A stretch of 64,000 nucleotides of DNA from contig NC_083597.1 in NCBI RefSeq assembly GCF_020882245.1, forward strand, positions 88,700,152-88,764,151, read 5' to 3'. Numbering within the stretch: the stretch's first letter is position 1; each line of letters starts with the position of its first letter. Below, in pieces: positions 51,843 through 64,000 of the stretch. The position numbers were made by a program, and so were the translations under genes. The notes below the pieces were generated by a model. That model worked only from the letters and a program-made list of their open reading frames with translations, was not told the DNA's origin and did not search any database. Source of the stretch: Rhopalosiphum padi (Eukaryota > Arthropoda > Insecta > Hemiptera > Aphididae).

Positions 51843-51862
51843 TGACTGACTGACTGACTGAC
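51843..51862. repeat. (TGAC)5 microsatellite
   Basis: Five perfect TGAC units. Confidence 0.9.
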
Positions 51863-54800
51863 GGACGAGATTTTCTGTTAACTTTGTATAATCGGATTTC
51901 TGTCCACGTTGAATTTTTGTGTACAATTATAATAATACTATGAAGATTGGGACCTTAAATCTGATATAAAAAAAAGAAATGTATTATGTCTTTTATTAAA
52001 AAAAAAAAGTATAATAATAATAAATTGTTAAATTTAATATAATATTGAATTAATATTAAACCTAACTAATGTTTGTTAATAACCTTGTTTTTGATGATTA
52101 AACAATTATAATTAACATAATTATATTATACTCACTGTATTACCTATTACCCAACTTTGTCGGGAAAATAATTATATTTTATTTATATGGTATTATATTT
52201 TGAACGTGGTATATATGTGTAGAGGACGATCCAGCATTAGTTATATTCCGTTTAAGTGTAATAAATTCGTGGAAAAATCGATTTAGGTGTATACCTTCGC
52301 CCAACAATATGAATGGCATGATGTAAACAATATATACTTTTATCACAGACCAGTAAGTGCTTCTATAGAAAGTTCATAAAAATATTACTGATGGTGCCAT
52401 ATAGGTGTATTTATAATTTATATTTCATCGTTATTTTTATTTTGTTGCAATCGCCTAGAAAATAGCAAAGACTGTAGATACTCTGTCTGGAGGAAAATCG
52501 GTCATCTTAATACTGTTGATTATTCTGTAAACTCAATACTAGACGGTAGGTATGTAAAGAAAACAATTAATTTATGTTTCGTATTTTAAAATTTGTCTGA
52601 TAAACAGTAAAAAAAAAACCATAAACACCTGTTATGCAATTCATTGTCTCTTAGAGATACGATTGTACGCATATGCCGTAACGGAAAACGTATTATAATC
52701 TTCTAAGATGTACGTATGTGTTCGCGTGTGTGCGTGAAAACAAGGCAATAATATAAATGACAAATGCCCGAAGGCTGTAATACGTTTTTTTCGTAACTTC
52801 TACATAAAACACTTTGAATCATCGCTACCATATAACGACGACGTGCGTCGAAACACTCGAATGTAAATATTAGTAATAAATAATATTACAAAATAAAAAA
52901 AAAAAACTGATATATGATGTATGGTACCCATAGTACCCATTGTATACGTATGTAACGTATTAATACACTTTTTTTTTAATTTCGAGTAACTATTAAATAT
53001 TTTATATTTATTTAGCAACAGATAATCACTGTTTATTCGTCTTGGCGTAAATCAACGATAGTTCATGATTAAAATATAACCGATCGTTTTGGAACAGATT
53101 TTACTATATTCCAATAAGAAAAAAAAATAAACAAAAATTTACTACATCGGTATTAATGTGGGCAAAGCGTCTACTGTAAACGCCAATCTATACGGCGTTT
53201 TATATTTTAATGGAATAATTAGGTATGTAGAGTTTACATAATACGTTTTTGTTAGCTAAATAATTAGTTTTTATTTAATATTTATTTTCAATTCTGTTCA
53301 TTTGTATTGTTCTGTAAGATGAGAAACCCACGCACTATACTATACAATTTTCGTTATAAATTTTGAAATGTACAAAAAAAAATTCATGAAGATTATTTTA
53401 TTCTACTGAAACATATTTAGTAACTCAATATATTTGGATTTTTCTAAGACGAACGAGTTTCAATTTAAATAGTAAAATAACAATAAAATATTTTGTTATT
53501 ATTATTCCAATATGTGATTTTGTCCGATTCGAATGTATATAATATGGTTAAATTAAAATTCCTGCTAACCATTTAAGAGTATTTTATTCATTTTTACAAG
53601 TTAAAATTATCTAGTGTCAGTAGTGCGAGTATAATATTATACTAAGATTTTTTTTTGAACAATTATATTTTTAGAATTTATAAGAAGCAACGACAGTTTT
53701 TGCTTTTTAAACAGCGTGTTTTTTTTTTATGAATTATATTATTTTTAAGAACATAACAAATTAAAGTAATTTTTCATCGAAAGCATGTTATTCTTAACCT
53801 AATAGTTAAAAATTTCCTGAAGAGATACTTGCTAGAAAATCAAAAAAATATTATGTATTATACATTATTATAATAAGTAAATACGTAATATTAATAACTT
53901 AAAATAAAATAAACACAATTTTTAATCAACCTACTATTATATACTTAAATTAAAATTAATTAATTTAATAACAGTATCAAAAAACATAATATTATAGAAT
54001 AAACTTATTAATATATGCTGACAGACCGTCACTGCTAAGTAGTAAGTACTCATTCAGCACCTACTTTATAACAGAGTAGTATCCGTTATTATACGTCAAC
54101 CTTTTTTTTATTGTTTACATACATTTTCGTAAAAGTATACCATATATAATTATATTAATACTGTACAAAATATGTAAGTATTAAACAAATCATAAATACA
54201 ATATTCTAATACAATTCGTTACACGTACGCTGCTTACGTTTTTTATTTTTTATAATATTATCTTCACGGGTTAATATAACATAATGATTAAGGAGGAAGT
54301 AATGCTCATACATTATTTCTCTGTGTTAGTAATAAGCGGATATCATATAAAAAATGTATTTATAAAATATTTTTTTTTTAATCTTTAAACTTTAAATTAA
54401 GTAAATATTATAATATAAATATAACTATAAATGCCATTTAGTATTTAGTAGTATTAAGTTCAGTGTATGAAGCCAAAATTAATTTGATACAAATGGATAT
54501 AGATGAGGTATTAATTATACAAACGTACAGTTGTAATAGCGTAGTAGCTAGTAAGAGAGAATAATTTGATTAATCTTTTTACCGGAAAGATATAATATCA
54601 CTGATTTTCAGATAGGTGTAGCAAATTTGCCTTTCTTAAGAATCTACATTTAACTCAATAAGCGTATGTCCAGCGGTCATTCTGTGCTAATAGCTTATAC
54701 ACAGAAAAGTGGTACTATCTAGATCATAATCTATCCCAAAATATAACGTTCGTTTAAGACTTACAATTTGGAGTTCCAATACCAATTATCAAAATATCTT

Positions 54801-55217
54801 TGAATATTTGTATAAATAATTAATATTATGGTCGTGTCACTTCTATCGATTTATCATAATATGTGTGATAGATAATTTTAGATAAAATATTTGACTCTAT
54901 TAATATCGGTTAAAACGGAAAATCATTTCTATATTATATTATTAAACATACATCGTTCTAATTTTCAGTTGAAATCTTTAAAAATGCATACGCTTCACGT
55001 GATTTCTGGAGTTGTCAAGTTATTTTTTTTCCCAACCCGACGATAGGGACACGATCTGAATTTCTGAATGACAAACAAAAATACATTTACATACTTTGAA
55101 CTCATATCGTATGTACGTGATAGTAGACTAAATATACGGTAAATACATATTTATGTATACTGATGTATAATATATACAATATTTATTTAAATTGCATACG
55201 GTACTTTCGTAATTCAG
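51863..55217. other. AT-rich stretch
   Basis: No gene was recognised. The stretch 54580-54790 is less AT-rich, with stops in all frames. Confidence 0.4.
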
Positions 55218-55369
55218 GATTTATGCCCAAAGTTCGAACAGTGTTTTCTGAATACAATGGGAATCAAAGAGAATGCAAAAGGTTTTCACTTGTTTGGTTG
55301 CAATTGTCGAAGTTGCCATGCACAGCCAACGGAGGTGGAAGAAACCCTCCGGCCGTGTTTACCGAACAG
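55218..55369 (+). CDS. Candidate internal exon, possibly cysteine-rich
   Basis: A compact, less AT-rich 152-base segment is bounded by an acceptor (TTCGTAATTCAG) and a donor-like ACAG|GTGGCA. Two plus frames are open. In phase 0 it has six cysteines, reading D-L-C-P-K-F-E-Q-C-F at the start, G-C-N-C-R-S-C-H-A-Q in the middle and R-P-C-L-P-N-R at the end, typical of a secreted disulphide-rich protein. In phase 1 (the phase left by the exon at 36752) it reads G-F-M-P-K-V-R-T-V-F onward to V-F-T-E-Q and ends in phase 0. The phase-0 frame stays open to 55658, but that extension looks like translated AT-rich intron. No domain is recognised. The donor is weaker than consensus. Confidence 0.35.
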
Positions 55370-58300
55370 GTGGCATATACATACAAGTTTTCTTAGAATA
55401 CATATTATACGACAGAAAAAAGTTTTCCATATGACTTTACATTACAGTAGTTTTTACTTAACTGATTGTCCAGAAAATATTATTATTATTGTCATTTTAT
55501 TTTTAGTGGGGGTGGGGAATTACGGGAGTTTCTTATTAGGTAGTATAGTATTTACATATTTATATGAAACGATTTACCGGCAAAGTGGATTAGAACTTGT
55601 GTTATTTTTAGATTATTTCATGAAAATATATGAGTGTACACTGTACAGTGTCACATAATATAATACATGATAATATTATACAATATTTATATTAGTGTGC
55701 GTGTGCTTTGCCAATATACTACGCATGTTTCTTAAAAAAAATTAAATTTGTATAGAGAATAACGATCAAATAATCATAAAAAACTCCGTATAACATGTTT
55801 TTGATTCGTTGTTGAAAAGTTTAAGTTGTATTCCAATTAAAATAAACCTTCATTTTTGAATAAAACGCGTATTTAAATAGGTACTTTTATTATTTAATTA
55901 TATAATTTCTATACAGAAACACATTCTTCAATTTAAGTGTGATAGTGTACATATTTTTTTATTTTAAATAGAATCCAATTCCAGTTGAAATATTATTTTT
56001 TAAGGCATTATTTTATTGTATTCCAATACGCATAAAATTGCTCTAATATAAAATAAAACATAAACAATAGTATCATAATATTCTAAAACTAAAAAAACGT
56101 ATCCTCAGAGGTCGCAATTCTTTTTTATTCGTGTTTTCATAATTATTCAACCATGTGGGGTTTCGTTGAATGGGGACTTTTCTTAAGATTACCTATTATT
56201 AATAATTCTAAAATATAATATTTTCGTTTGAAGTATTTTTTTTTTATTTTCGCTGGTTAACATACCGTGGACAATTTACCAATGCATATTACTCTTATGT
56301 TTTTATATTTTTAAACTTCAAAAAATATTAACTATAAATTATAACGTGCGTCAGATGAAATTTTACATTCCACCCATCAACAGTATAGCACTGTAAAAAT
56401 TTGTTTCTCCACGTTATGCAGTTTTCATAAACTACGCTCCTTGCGTGATCCATGTACATTGTACACCTTTCACAAATTTTCTATTCGATAAACCACAATA
56501 AATGTTTAGCATTTAACGCAATTTACCAAATTAAATATAATGTACATTGTACACTAAAACAAATTGCAGTATATTTAGGCGAAAATATAGTTTGAGTAAA
56601 CAATATGCTACATATGCCATACATATAATATTATCCAACCATATTTGACATTTTTGTATAGTTAGTAATCATTAGAATTTCGTATTGCAATAGTTTTATA
56701 ATATAACTAAAATCGAATAACAACCAACAACCTATTCTTAACATAATCATACAAATTACAATTTCAATTTAATAAAACTCCACGTTATTATTGTTTTTAT
56801 TGGGTTCCGTAGGTATGACACTACACGTCATAATACCTTTGTGCAGAAACTTTTTTATCTCAATTTATTATAACGATCGTGAATTTATAATTTGGTAAGT
56901 ATTTTTTAAGATCTTCGATTTACCAATTACCGTTTCAAATATAACGAATTGGAGCATGGACAAATTGACACTGTACTTTCTAAAGGCCACCGCGTCAAGT
57001 TTATTGGCGATACCGTTTGAACTGAATAACTTTTTTCACGTCCAATATTTTATTTTTTATTTTCTCTCCGTTGCCAACCACAAAATATATTAATTTAATG
57101 TTATATAGTTAATTACGAAAAGAAAAAGAAAAAAAAACATCTGCACAAATATTGTTAAATTATTTTACATCAGACTTTTTCAAATTAAAAACGAAAGTAC
57201 ACGCCATTTTACCCTCTCAACTTATTGACGACTATACAAATTCATCATTATACCGTTTTGAATTTATATTTACTTAAACAATAGATGATTTTTTACCATA
57301 CGTCCGACCTTATTGCCGTTTTTTTTATAAAATAGTATAAAAACTTGTTTATGGACGCATTTTATTAAATAATATGTGTACGGTACGTAGTGAGTAAATA
57401 TAAATTCCAAACTTTTCGAAAACCAAATATTTTATCTTAAGTAAATTACACGTATTTTGGTTTTAGTTAAGTATACGCTTTTATTCTAGTGGGTATTTAA
57501 AATTGTAATTCGTTTGCAGACTATTCTCGCATATAATTACATTTTCGTTTTATTAAACTTTTGTTTTCTCAACAATACGAAAATAATAATTATTTTTCAT
57601 GAACGTACAGCGTTTACTTTTTATTTCTGTAATTCGTACACATGTATTACGTATAATTATATAATAATTCGTCACAACCACTAATATAAGTACTATTATA
57701 ATACTATAATATGTCATAATTATTGTATTCCTCGTAAAAAATGTATTTCTTTCGCTTTGTTCATTTTAAACTGTAATATTATAGTCACTTTATACTAACG
57801 GTGTACACTTATTATGAATAAATTCCACTTAGAAAAAACAAACTAAATATTTACTTCGGAATTTAAAACGTCGAGATTCTATTCTATTAGATTTTTTCAC
57901 AGTAATATTTTATTTCTATCATTATGACGGAGGTCCGGTCATCAAGTAGCTTAGTAACTGTATAAATACATGAAATATATTATTTAATTTTATGTAGCGA
58001 GTGAATGCAATATAGTTTGTAATATTTTCACATTTTGACCATTTGAAAATTATTAAAATCTTACTATGATGATTTCAATAAATTCGTATATGCGTGGATT
58101 CGCGACTCACGTTGATTTCATAGACCTCTCGTTTGGTGGTAAAATATTGGCATACTTAGGCTGGAAAATATATTTATATATAACTTGCATATTACGCACA
58201 AATCCTTTCACCGTAATACGTATAAACTATCTAAGATTTTTCCGTCGTTATTTTTGCGCCTCATACCTTATATATAAGTTACCATAATATAACATAATGG

Positions 58301-59379
58301 TACACCGATGACGGTTAACGGGTAATGCAGTCAAATGTTGTAAAAAAATGTATTCATACGATATGACGAAGATACCTAAAAGTATTATCGAACAATATTT
58401 TTTGTTAAGAAGAATAAAAACTTTCAGACTATTATTACTACACAACCATTACATTTGCGTTCGGAACAGTACCTATTATATAATATATTCCATTCTCGTC
58501 GATATCTAGTTAAATTGATTTCAATTTTTTTTTCTATCGATCATTTTGTTTACAATTATGCATTTTTTTTACACGTTTAGTCTCACTCATAGGTGTTACA
58601 AAAATCGTGTCGTGTGACAGTAATAATACGCACTGAGAATCGAGTTTATGTAACTATTTATGTACAATATGTGTTTCAGTTCCAAATGTTGTTCTCGTAA
58701 CAATTAAACAGTTCCCGTAAAAAAAAACATCTGAATTTGGCAAGTGAATTGATTAAAGGGTAGAAGTATAGAATTCAATATATTATATTAGTAACGAAAA
58801 TAAATTAGCAGACACTGATAGTAATTATAATTATTTCGGAATACCAAACCCAAGATATTTTATCAAACTATTTTTTATATTTTCAGAATACTCATTGCTT
58901 AAATTATTACAATAACTTAATAATAGTATAATTCTAATAAGTTTATAAAATATTGCATTAACATTTAAAAAAAAAAAAACATGAATTATAAGTTTAATAA
59001 TTTCCTTACTAAATTAATTTATCCTCTCGATTGTATTTTACACTAACCATTTAATTTAATAATGTAAAATGTGCAGGAGTGTTACATGCCTGGATTTGAA
59101 AACACCTTTTCATTGTTGTACTGGTTTTATACAAATCGAGTAACATTATATTAATAATTAATTGACTAAAAAACAATAAATTTAAAACAAAACAAAATTT
59201 CCTTGTATGAAGGTTCTACCCAGTTTTGTATAAAAAATGTAGAGTAAGTGCGTTTGAGTGCTTATTTGAATAAGCGTGTTGCTATACATTTAATATAATA
59301 TTGTTGATGACGAGTAATGAATTACTCATAACTACGACAGTTACGTATTAATTCCTATGAGTTCAAATGGCTGTTTTAT
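55370..59379. other. AT-rich stretch
   Basis: The stretch 56910-57020 is open for 36 codons on the plus strand with a protein-like reading (V-L-S-K-G-H-R-V-K-F-I-G-D-T-V) but no support. TGTACATTGTACAC occurs twice (56454, 56541). The 73-codon frame at 58066-58287 has no domain. Otherwise nothing is recognised. Confidence 0.4.
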
Positions 59380-60640
59380 TTAGTCGAATCGTGTTATTTT
59401 TTATTCTAGACTGCTGAAATGAGAGTTTACAGTTTGCTCGTCGATCGGTACAAGCTCCTAGAATAATATACGACGTGTTAACAGCACGACATTTACGTAT
59501 TATAAATGTATAATATATTGTATCGTGTTATCGTAATGATAGTAGATGATTTCCGAGAATCCCGAAAAAAGTCGTTTAAATGCAGAAATACTGTAGCAGT
59601 ATTGCTATAGCAGTGTATACGGTCGATTACCGTTTGGAAGCGAACGAAGAGTGGATGGTGTCGTCCCGAGAGAACGGAGTGGTTCGCCCCGCTCCCCTCA
59701 CCCGTTTCCTGCCCGCGGAGCACTCATTAATTTAACGCATATTAAAATGTTAATTTCGCTAACCCCTATCCTTTGACACTGCAGTGAGCGACGAGAGAAT
59801 AAAATATACGAAAAAAAAAAAAAATAAAACAAAAACCCACTCTTGTTTATATTCTGTTTTATTGTTCCAGTAAAGCGTTTACCCTCCCTCTCGACCACAC
59901 CGCACCCAAGCAAAAACACGAACACCTATCAACCCGCAACGCACGACGACCCGGCAATTTATAATACCTCCGCTCTGCGCCTCCACCCTATCGACCACAA
60001 TCGACATAATATTGTATAACATCACACGGTGTGCTCGGCGTCTGACATCATTTTTAAATTTATAGTCATTTCTATGAAAACTATAACTTTTTTTTTTTAT
60101 AAAAACATTTTTTATCTTAATAAATATTTGAATGTTGTACATGTTTAATTCGTATAATAAGATTTTATGATAACACAATCGGTAAACCGGTTAAAAATAA
60201 TATCTACGCTCGTCGGCTTATAGTTTTATCAAAAGTTAATTTCGATATTTTATACGCGGCGCATAGGTGTTTAGGTTCTGAAAAGGTATACTCGAGACGA
60301 CCGGAAACGATTTAACGTTATGGCGCTTATTGCGTATTAATAAATTATCATCATTACAATAAAACAGGTAATTCGATTTTTGACGGCAGGTACGCGCGTT
60401 CGTCGATTTCGACACTGACTTCTACCGTTGTAGAATACCTATCGAATATTTATAAACACTTTTGACTAAGACAAAAAACAACAACCGTACAGCATAACGT
60501 ACTATATTAACATCCGTGCAGCGACGCCACCGCCACGCCGGCGAAAGGTCCGGACGAGAATCGAACAGGTCGGAAATATTGCACACAATATATTATTATA
60601 ATATATGCGCGATGTCGAACGTTCAATTATTCACCTCCGG
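59380..60640. promoter_or_regulatory. CpG-rich zone, possible promoter/first exon (minus strand favoured)
   Basis: Minus-strand ATGs here run into donor-like sites. M-S-A-P-R-A-G-N-G meets GTGAGG near 59700. A frame starting M-S-I-V-V-D-R-V-E-A-Q-S-G-G near 60007 meets GTATTA or GTAAAC. A CTATAAAT box on the minus strand near 60056-60063 lies upstream. The pieces resemble alternative short first exons but no downstream exon could be linked. The whole zone is CpG-rich, so open frames carry little weight. Confidence 0.25.
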
Positions 60641-60807
60641 GGAAATTATTCGTTCGCGAGTTTTTGTGTTTGTTCTTTGTGTTTTCGCGTAAATAAAAAC
60701 ACGGCAAAAAAGCGAAAACATTCTTTTACTATACGTACAACGCATACATTCACCGACCGTTCGAGATATCTACCTACACCGTTGAGTGTTGACATATTAC
60801 TCTAGGC

Positions 60808-60822
60808 CAGTGGTTTTCAACC
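60808..60822 (+). mobile_element. hAT-like terminal motif (solo end)
   Basis: CAGTGGTTTTCAACC followed by a T-run and CGCGACAC resembles the terminal inverted repeat plus subterminal CGCGAC common in hAT-type transposons. A matching inverted end was not found nearby, so only one end or a truncated copy is present. Family recognition is from memory. Confidence 0.35.
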
Positions 60823-61393
60823 TTTTTTTTTTTTTCAAAACGCGACACATGTTTTCATCTTTTTATACAAAACTGTCACTGCACACCAAGTCCCGACGAC
60901 GTTTCGGGTCGGCTAATACTAACGACATTACATATTATTTCATTGTGATTCAGTCCTTATATTATGATGATATATACATTTTCACCGAATAACCTGACAT
61001 TACCAATTAGTGCTACACTTGTCCGTCTCGTTATTGTCCCATTAACGTTTTATTTTTTTTCACACCACAATAATCGATCGAATTTAAACAACCGGCCGTG
61101 ATTTGACGTGTTTGGTCATCTCCAGAAAAAAAAAAAAAAACAATACAGTTCCGATGCCCGTGTCACGCCACGAGGTGATTCGCTGTGCATAATTTGAAAA
61201 AAATGAAAACTATTGAGAGTAACCGTATAATTATAGGTTTTTTTTTGTTTAAACTATACAGTCTTGCTAATAACCTTTATGCGTTTTCGGCGTGTGCACT
61301 GCAGTACGCGTGACTCGTGATAAATTATTGTAAGAATAAAAAAAAATAAAATACGAAATCGCGCCTGTTTGTAATATCATCATATAGCAATAG

Positions 61394-61534
61394 CTGGTAT
61401 ATGATTTTCCTGGGTTATTCGCGCGGAGAAGGATTTACGAGCGTGGAATATTACACGGGGGGAAGTTTAATAAGAACGGCGGTTTGTGTTTTTCGGACGC
61501 GCGTCGTCGTCGCCGGGAAAATATAATTTATCTG
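61394..61534 (+). CDS. Candidate exon (47 codons) before a consensus donor
   Basis: This frame is open from after a TAG at 61391 to a donor TCTG|GTGAGTATA at 61535. It has no internal ATG. It reads R-R-R-I-Y-E-R-G-I-L-H-G-G-K-F-N-K-N-G-G in its middle and R-R-R-R-R-E-N-I-I-Y-L at the end, over a (CGT)n-rich tract. The donor is strong, while an acceptor near 61441 (GAGAAG) is poor. It could equally be a non-coding first exon inside the CpG-rich zone. A 73-codon minus frame overlaps it. Confidence 0.25.
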
Positions 61535-64000
61535 GTGAGTATAACGCAGAAAATGTGAATGCGTTTGGTCGCTACACATCCACCGGCGTGCGAGTGGTTC
61601 AATAAGTCCGAGTCGATCTTGTTTTGCGTCGCCGCCACCGGTCACTGCAGGTACATTCGATCCGGAAAACACATGCTTCGTTTAATTTACAACCACACAC
61701 GTGTAAGGATTTAATAACGGCACGGGGTCTCAAACGAGACTTATGTAGGTTTATGTGGCCATTTCACGGAGGGTTGTCCGTGTATTGTCGCTTATATACG
61801 TTAAAATACACGACGATTTGAAAATAAACGAAGAATAATAATATAATATGTACCTCCGCGCGAGCAGAGAATATTACGGTAAAATTGCTGCTAACGACTC
61901 GATGTGCTTTGAGACTTTGTGTTGTGTTTTTTGTTCGTTATTTTTTCGTATTATTATTTATTATTTTTATTAAAAAAAAAAAAAACATATCCTACGCTGA
62001 CAGCAATCGGCCGCAGATTAACGACAAATAAAAATACAAAACATTTTAATATAGTAGGGAGATAATATGTGAGTGGAATATCATTACAATTTTTTCATTA
62101 AAAAAACACATAAATGTATTTATTCAACGTACAGCAGCAAGTGATCATAAATAAGTTTTTGTTTCGAGTTTAACGGAAGTATCATTCGATCGTTGTCGAA
62201 TAAACACGTCGTGTTTATCACACGATTTTTGATCAGTCTTTACATAATAATATAGTATCATAACATGTAGTCTTTAGCACGTCACTAAATTATATTTTAG
62301 TATTTCATATTACGACGGCGGATGGCATTAATTCGTACAACCGACACGGCGACGTTAATTTGTCACATAATATAATACTATACTGATAACATTTTTATAG
62401 GCGACCGTTTTACGACCGAGACAATATTATCAATGTGTCAAAATACGTTTTATGACAATTCTAACGGAATTTACCAGATAATATGCAATAATATATTAAA
62501 CTTTCGTGTTAAACACGGGACGGATAAAAGTGGAAATTACAACACCAATCACCCGTTTCGCAAACAACAATAATATTATAATTTTCATAGTGTGTACGTC
62601 GAATGAAAATACCGCGTAATATTTAAATTGAAAAACTACCGATGAATTTTAATAATAATCATCAATTAACGAATGGATTTTCACCGGGGTAGGCAGCCGT
62701 GCGTTTCGCATTAGGTCTTTTCAATTCGAATGAATATATTATATTATATTTATATCACCGTGCGCTGCACAACGAATTTAATATGTATTATTTTCTTTTA
62801 TTATTATTATTTATTTTATTTTTTTTTTATTGTGGGTTTTCGTTACTTCCCATAAATAATACCGGTTATCCCGCTACTCTCGAGGCTCCTCGATACATAG
62901 ACAATAATATATATTCAAATACTCAAAAAAAAAAAAAAATAATAATAAATCATAAAGTATTTATCAGAATCCTGTACGCATTTATACTGGTTTTGCGTAT
63001 TGTGTATTGGACTCTTGATATCGAACGGGAAAACTGCTACAACGTCAATCTTTTTACAATGTGAATTATTTATACTTAAATTAATTTCTTCAAAAGGATT
63101 TTAATTGCTATATCGTTATATAAAACGGAAATAAAAGTATGCAGCGGGTATACACTGCAGCGAAATAACGACGAGATTACGTCCCTTGAGCGCCAATTAT
63201 TCTTAAACGTTTTTACATTATCAAATATGATCGTTTCCGTTGGTTAGGTGGTTATTATTATACTTACTGTATTAATAATTTTAACCCAACATTTAGTATA
63301 ATATTAAACGTATTTTTTTTTAAGGTAAAAATATATTCATTTCTTATAAACCAAAGTTATATAGGATAACGCCGTTTTGTTGTTATTACAATAAAGCATC
63401 AAAGTTTAAATAAAATGTTTGATTGGAATTAATGAACATTAAATTTGCTAAAAAAAAAGAAGAAAAAACTCGTAAAGTTGCATCGGACAGTGACGTCTCA
63501 TTTTGCAGTGTATACGAAACGTTCTTTGTGTAAACGTCCATAATTATTGCTCGTTTAATTTTTCAAACAACGTTTAAACTACATTAACATATTTTTTATC
63601 ATAATCATCAATCAAACATCAGAAAATAATTATATATTATACCGGAAGCTCGGATGCGCGGCAGAGGATATCGATGTGTATTGCTAACCACATCATCCTC
63701 CTGCTCTTCCTCCTACCACCTTCTTTTCCTGAAACTCAACACAGTTTTTCGATTTTCTCGCAACTGGGTAGGAGGAGATTATATTTTTCATAAATATCAT
63801 TAGGCATGTTTTTATCATTTATGGTAAAATAACCTCCTCCCTCTAACTAAATTTATTGATTTGTCCAATTCGAGCACCGCAAACCGGCTACTCGCTGTCC
63901 GATAAAAAATGTTGAGTTGATATACTTCATATATCTATTTTAAATTAAACACAGTAAAATGTTATGATAAATTGTCGTTGTACAATGTAATTGTTTGTAG
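61535..64000. other. AT-rich right end with CpG-richer patches
   Basis: The 121-codon frame at 62699-63064 owes its length to a translated TTATTATTATT tract (poly-Leu/Phe) and a poly-A tract (Lys run) and is not supported. A long pyrimidine tract at 63690-63745 ending CAACACAG resembles a 3' splice site. The sequence after it runs 23 bases to GG|GTAGGA, but no exon can be defined. Confidence 0.4.

Noticed and set aside
62699..63064. 121-codon frame with a signal-peptide-like Leu/Phe stretch
   Set aside because: The hydrophobic run is a translated TTATTATTATT tract and the Lys run a poly-A tract. The frame begins at a GTG.
63690..63775. Strong pyrimidine tract plus CAACACAG, then GG|GTAGGA 23 bases later (microexon?)
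   Set aside because: Cannot be distinguished from a simple CT-rich tract. A 23-base microexon has no further support.

Overview
The window looks like nuclear DNA of an insect, most likely an aphid (inference). It is strongly A+T-rich, with short CpG-rich islands, recurrent TAATATTATAAT and GTAGGTACCTA strings, poly-A/T runs and microsatellites. There is no operon-like packing, no rRNA or canonical tRNA gene, and no long multi-domain ORF. Almost all of it is intergenic or intronic sequence carrying decayed transposable elements, so most of the 60-130 codon open frames are expected by chance at this base composition.

Left end (0-3.3 kb): a GC-rich block carries the best intact ORF of the window, a minus-strand 170-codon acidic protein with a 25-residue repeat and a very basic C-terminus (811-1323). 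It lies between two same-orientation copies of a dispersed repeat (1-84 and 2661-2746). A long imperfect inverted repeat (492-729) lies in its probable 3' UTR or first intron. Degraded minus-strand coding sequence follows at 2.8-3.3 kb.

3.3-36 kb is mainly a transposon graveyard. It holds a Helitron-like element with an OTU-protease fragment (7317-7950) and a broken minus-strand gene with features of THAP-domain/P-element-like transposases (13158-14279). Unassigned coding-like sequence lies at 17.9-18.2 kb and a CpG island at 20.4-21.9 kb. A complete short retroposon with target-site duplications and a 5S-rRNA-like head sits at 28926-29113. A second Helitron-like region (30055-31095) and three copies of an unclassified repeat at 28.1, 28.5 and 32.2 kb complete this part.

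36.5-55.4 kb: a CpG-rich 5' UTR leads into a first coding exon that encodes a signal peptide and ends in a consensus donor (36752-36845, plus strand). The following 18 kb reads as intron or intergenic sequence. A compact exon-like segment with acceptor and donor lies at 55218-55369. It may belong to the same gene (its phase is compatible in one frame), but this is not proven.

55.4-64 kb is AT-rich again, with a broad CpG-rich zone at 59.4-61.7 kb that may hold promoters or first exons on either strand. It includes a candidate plus-strand exon with a GTGAGT donor at 61535 and a hAT-like terminal motif at 60808.

No function here was confirmed by database search. Family names come from recognising motifs by eye and carry matching confidence.
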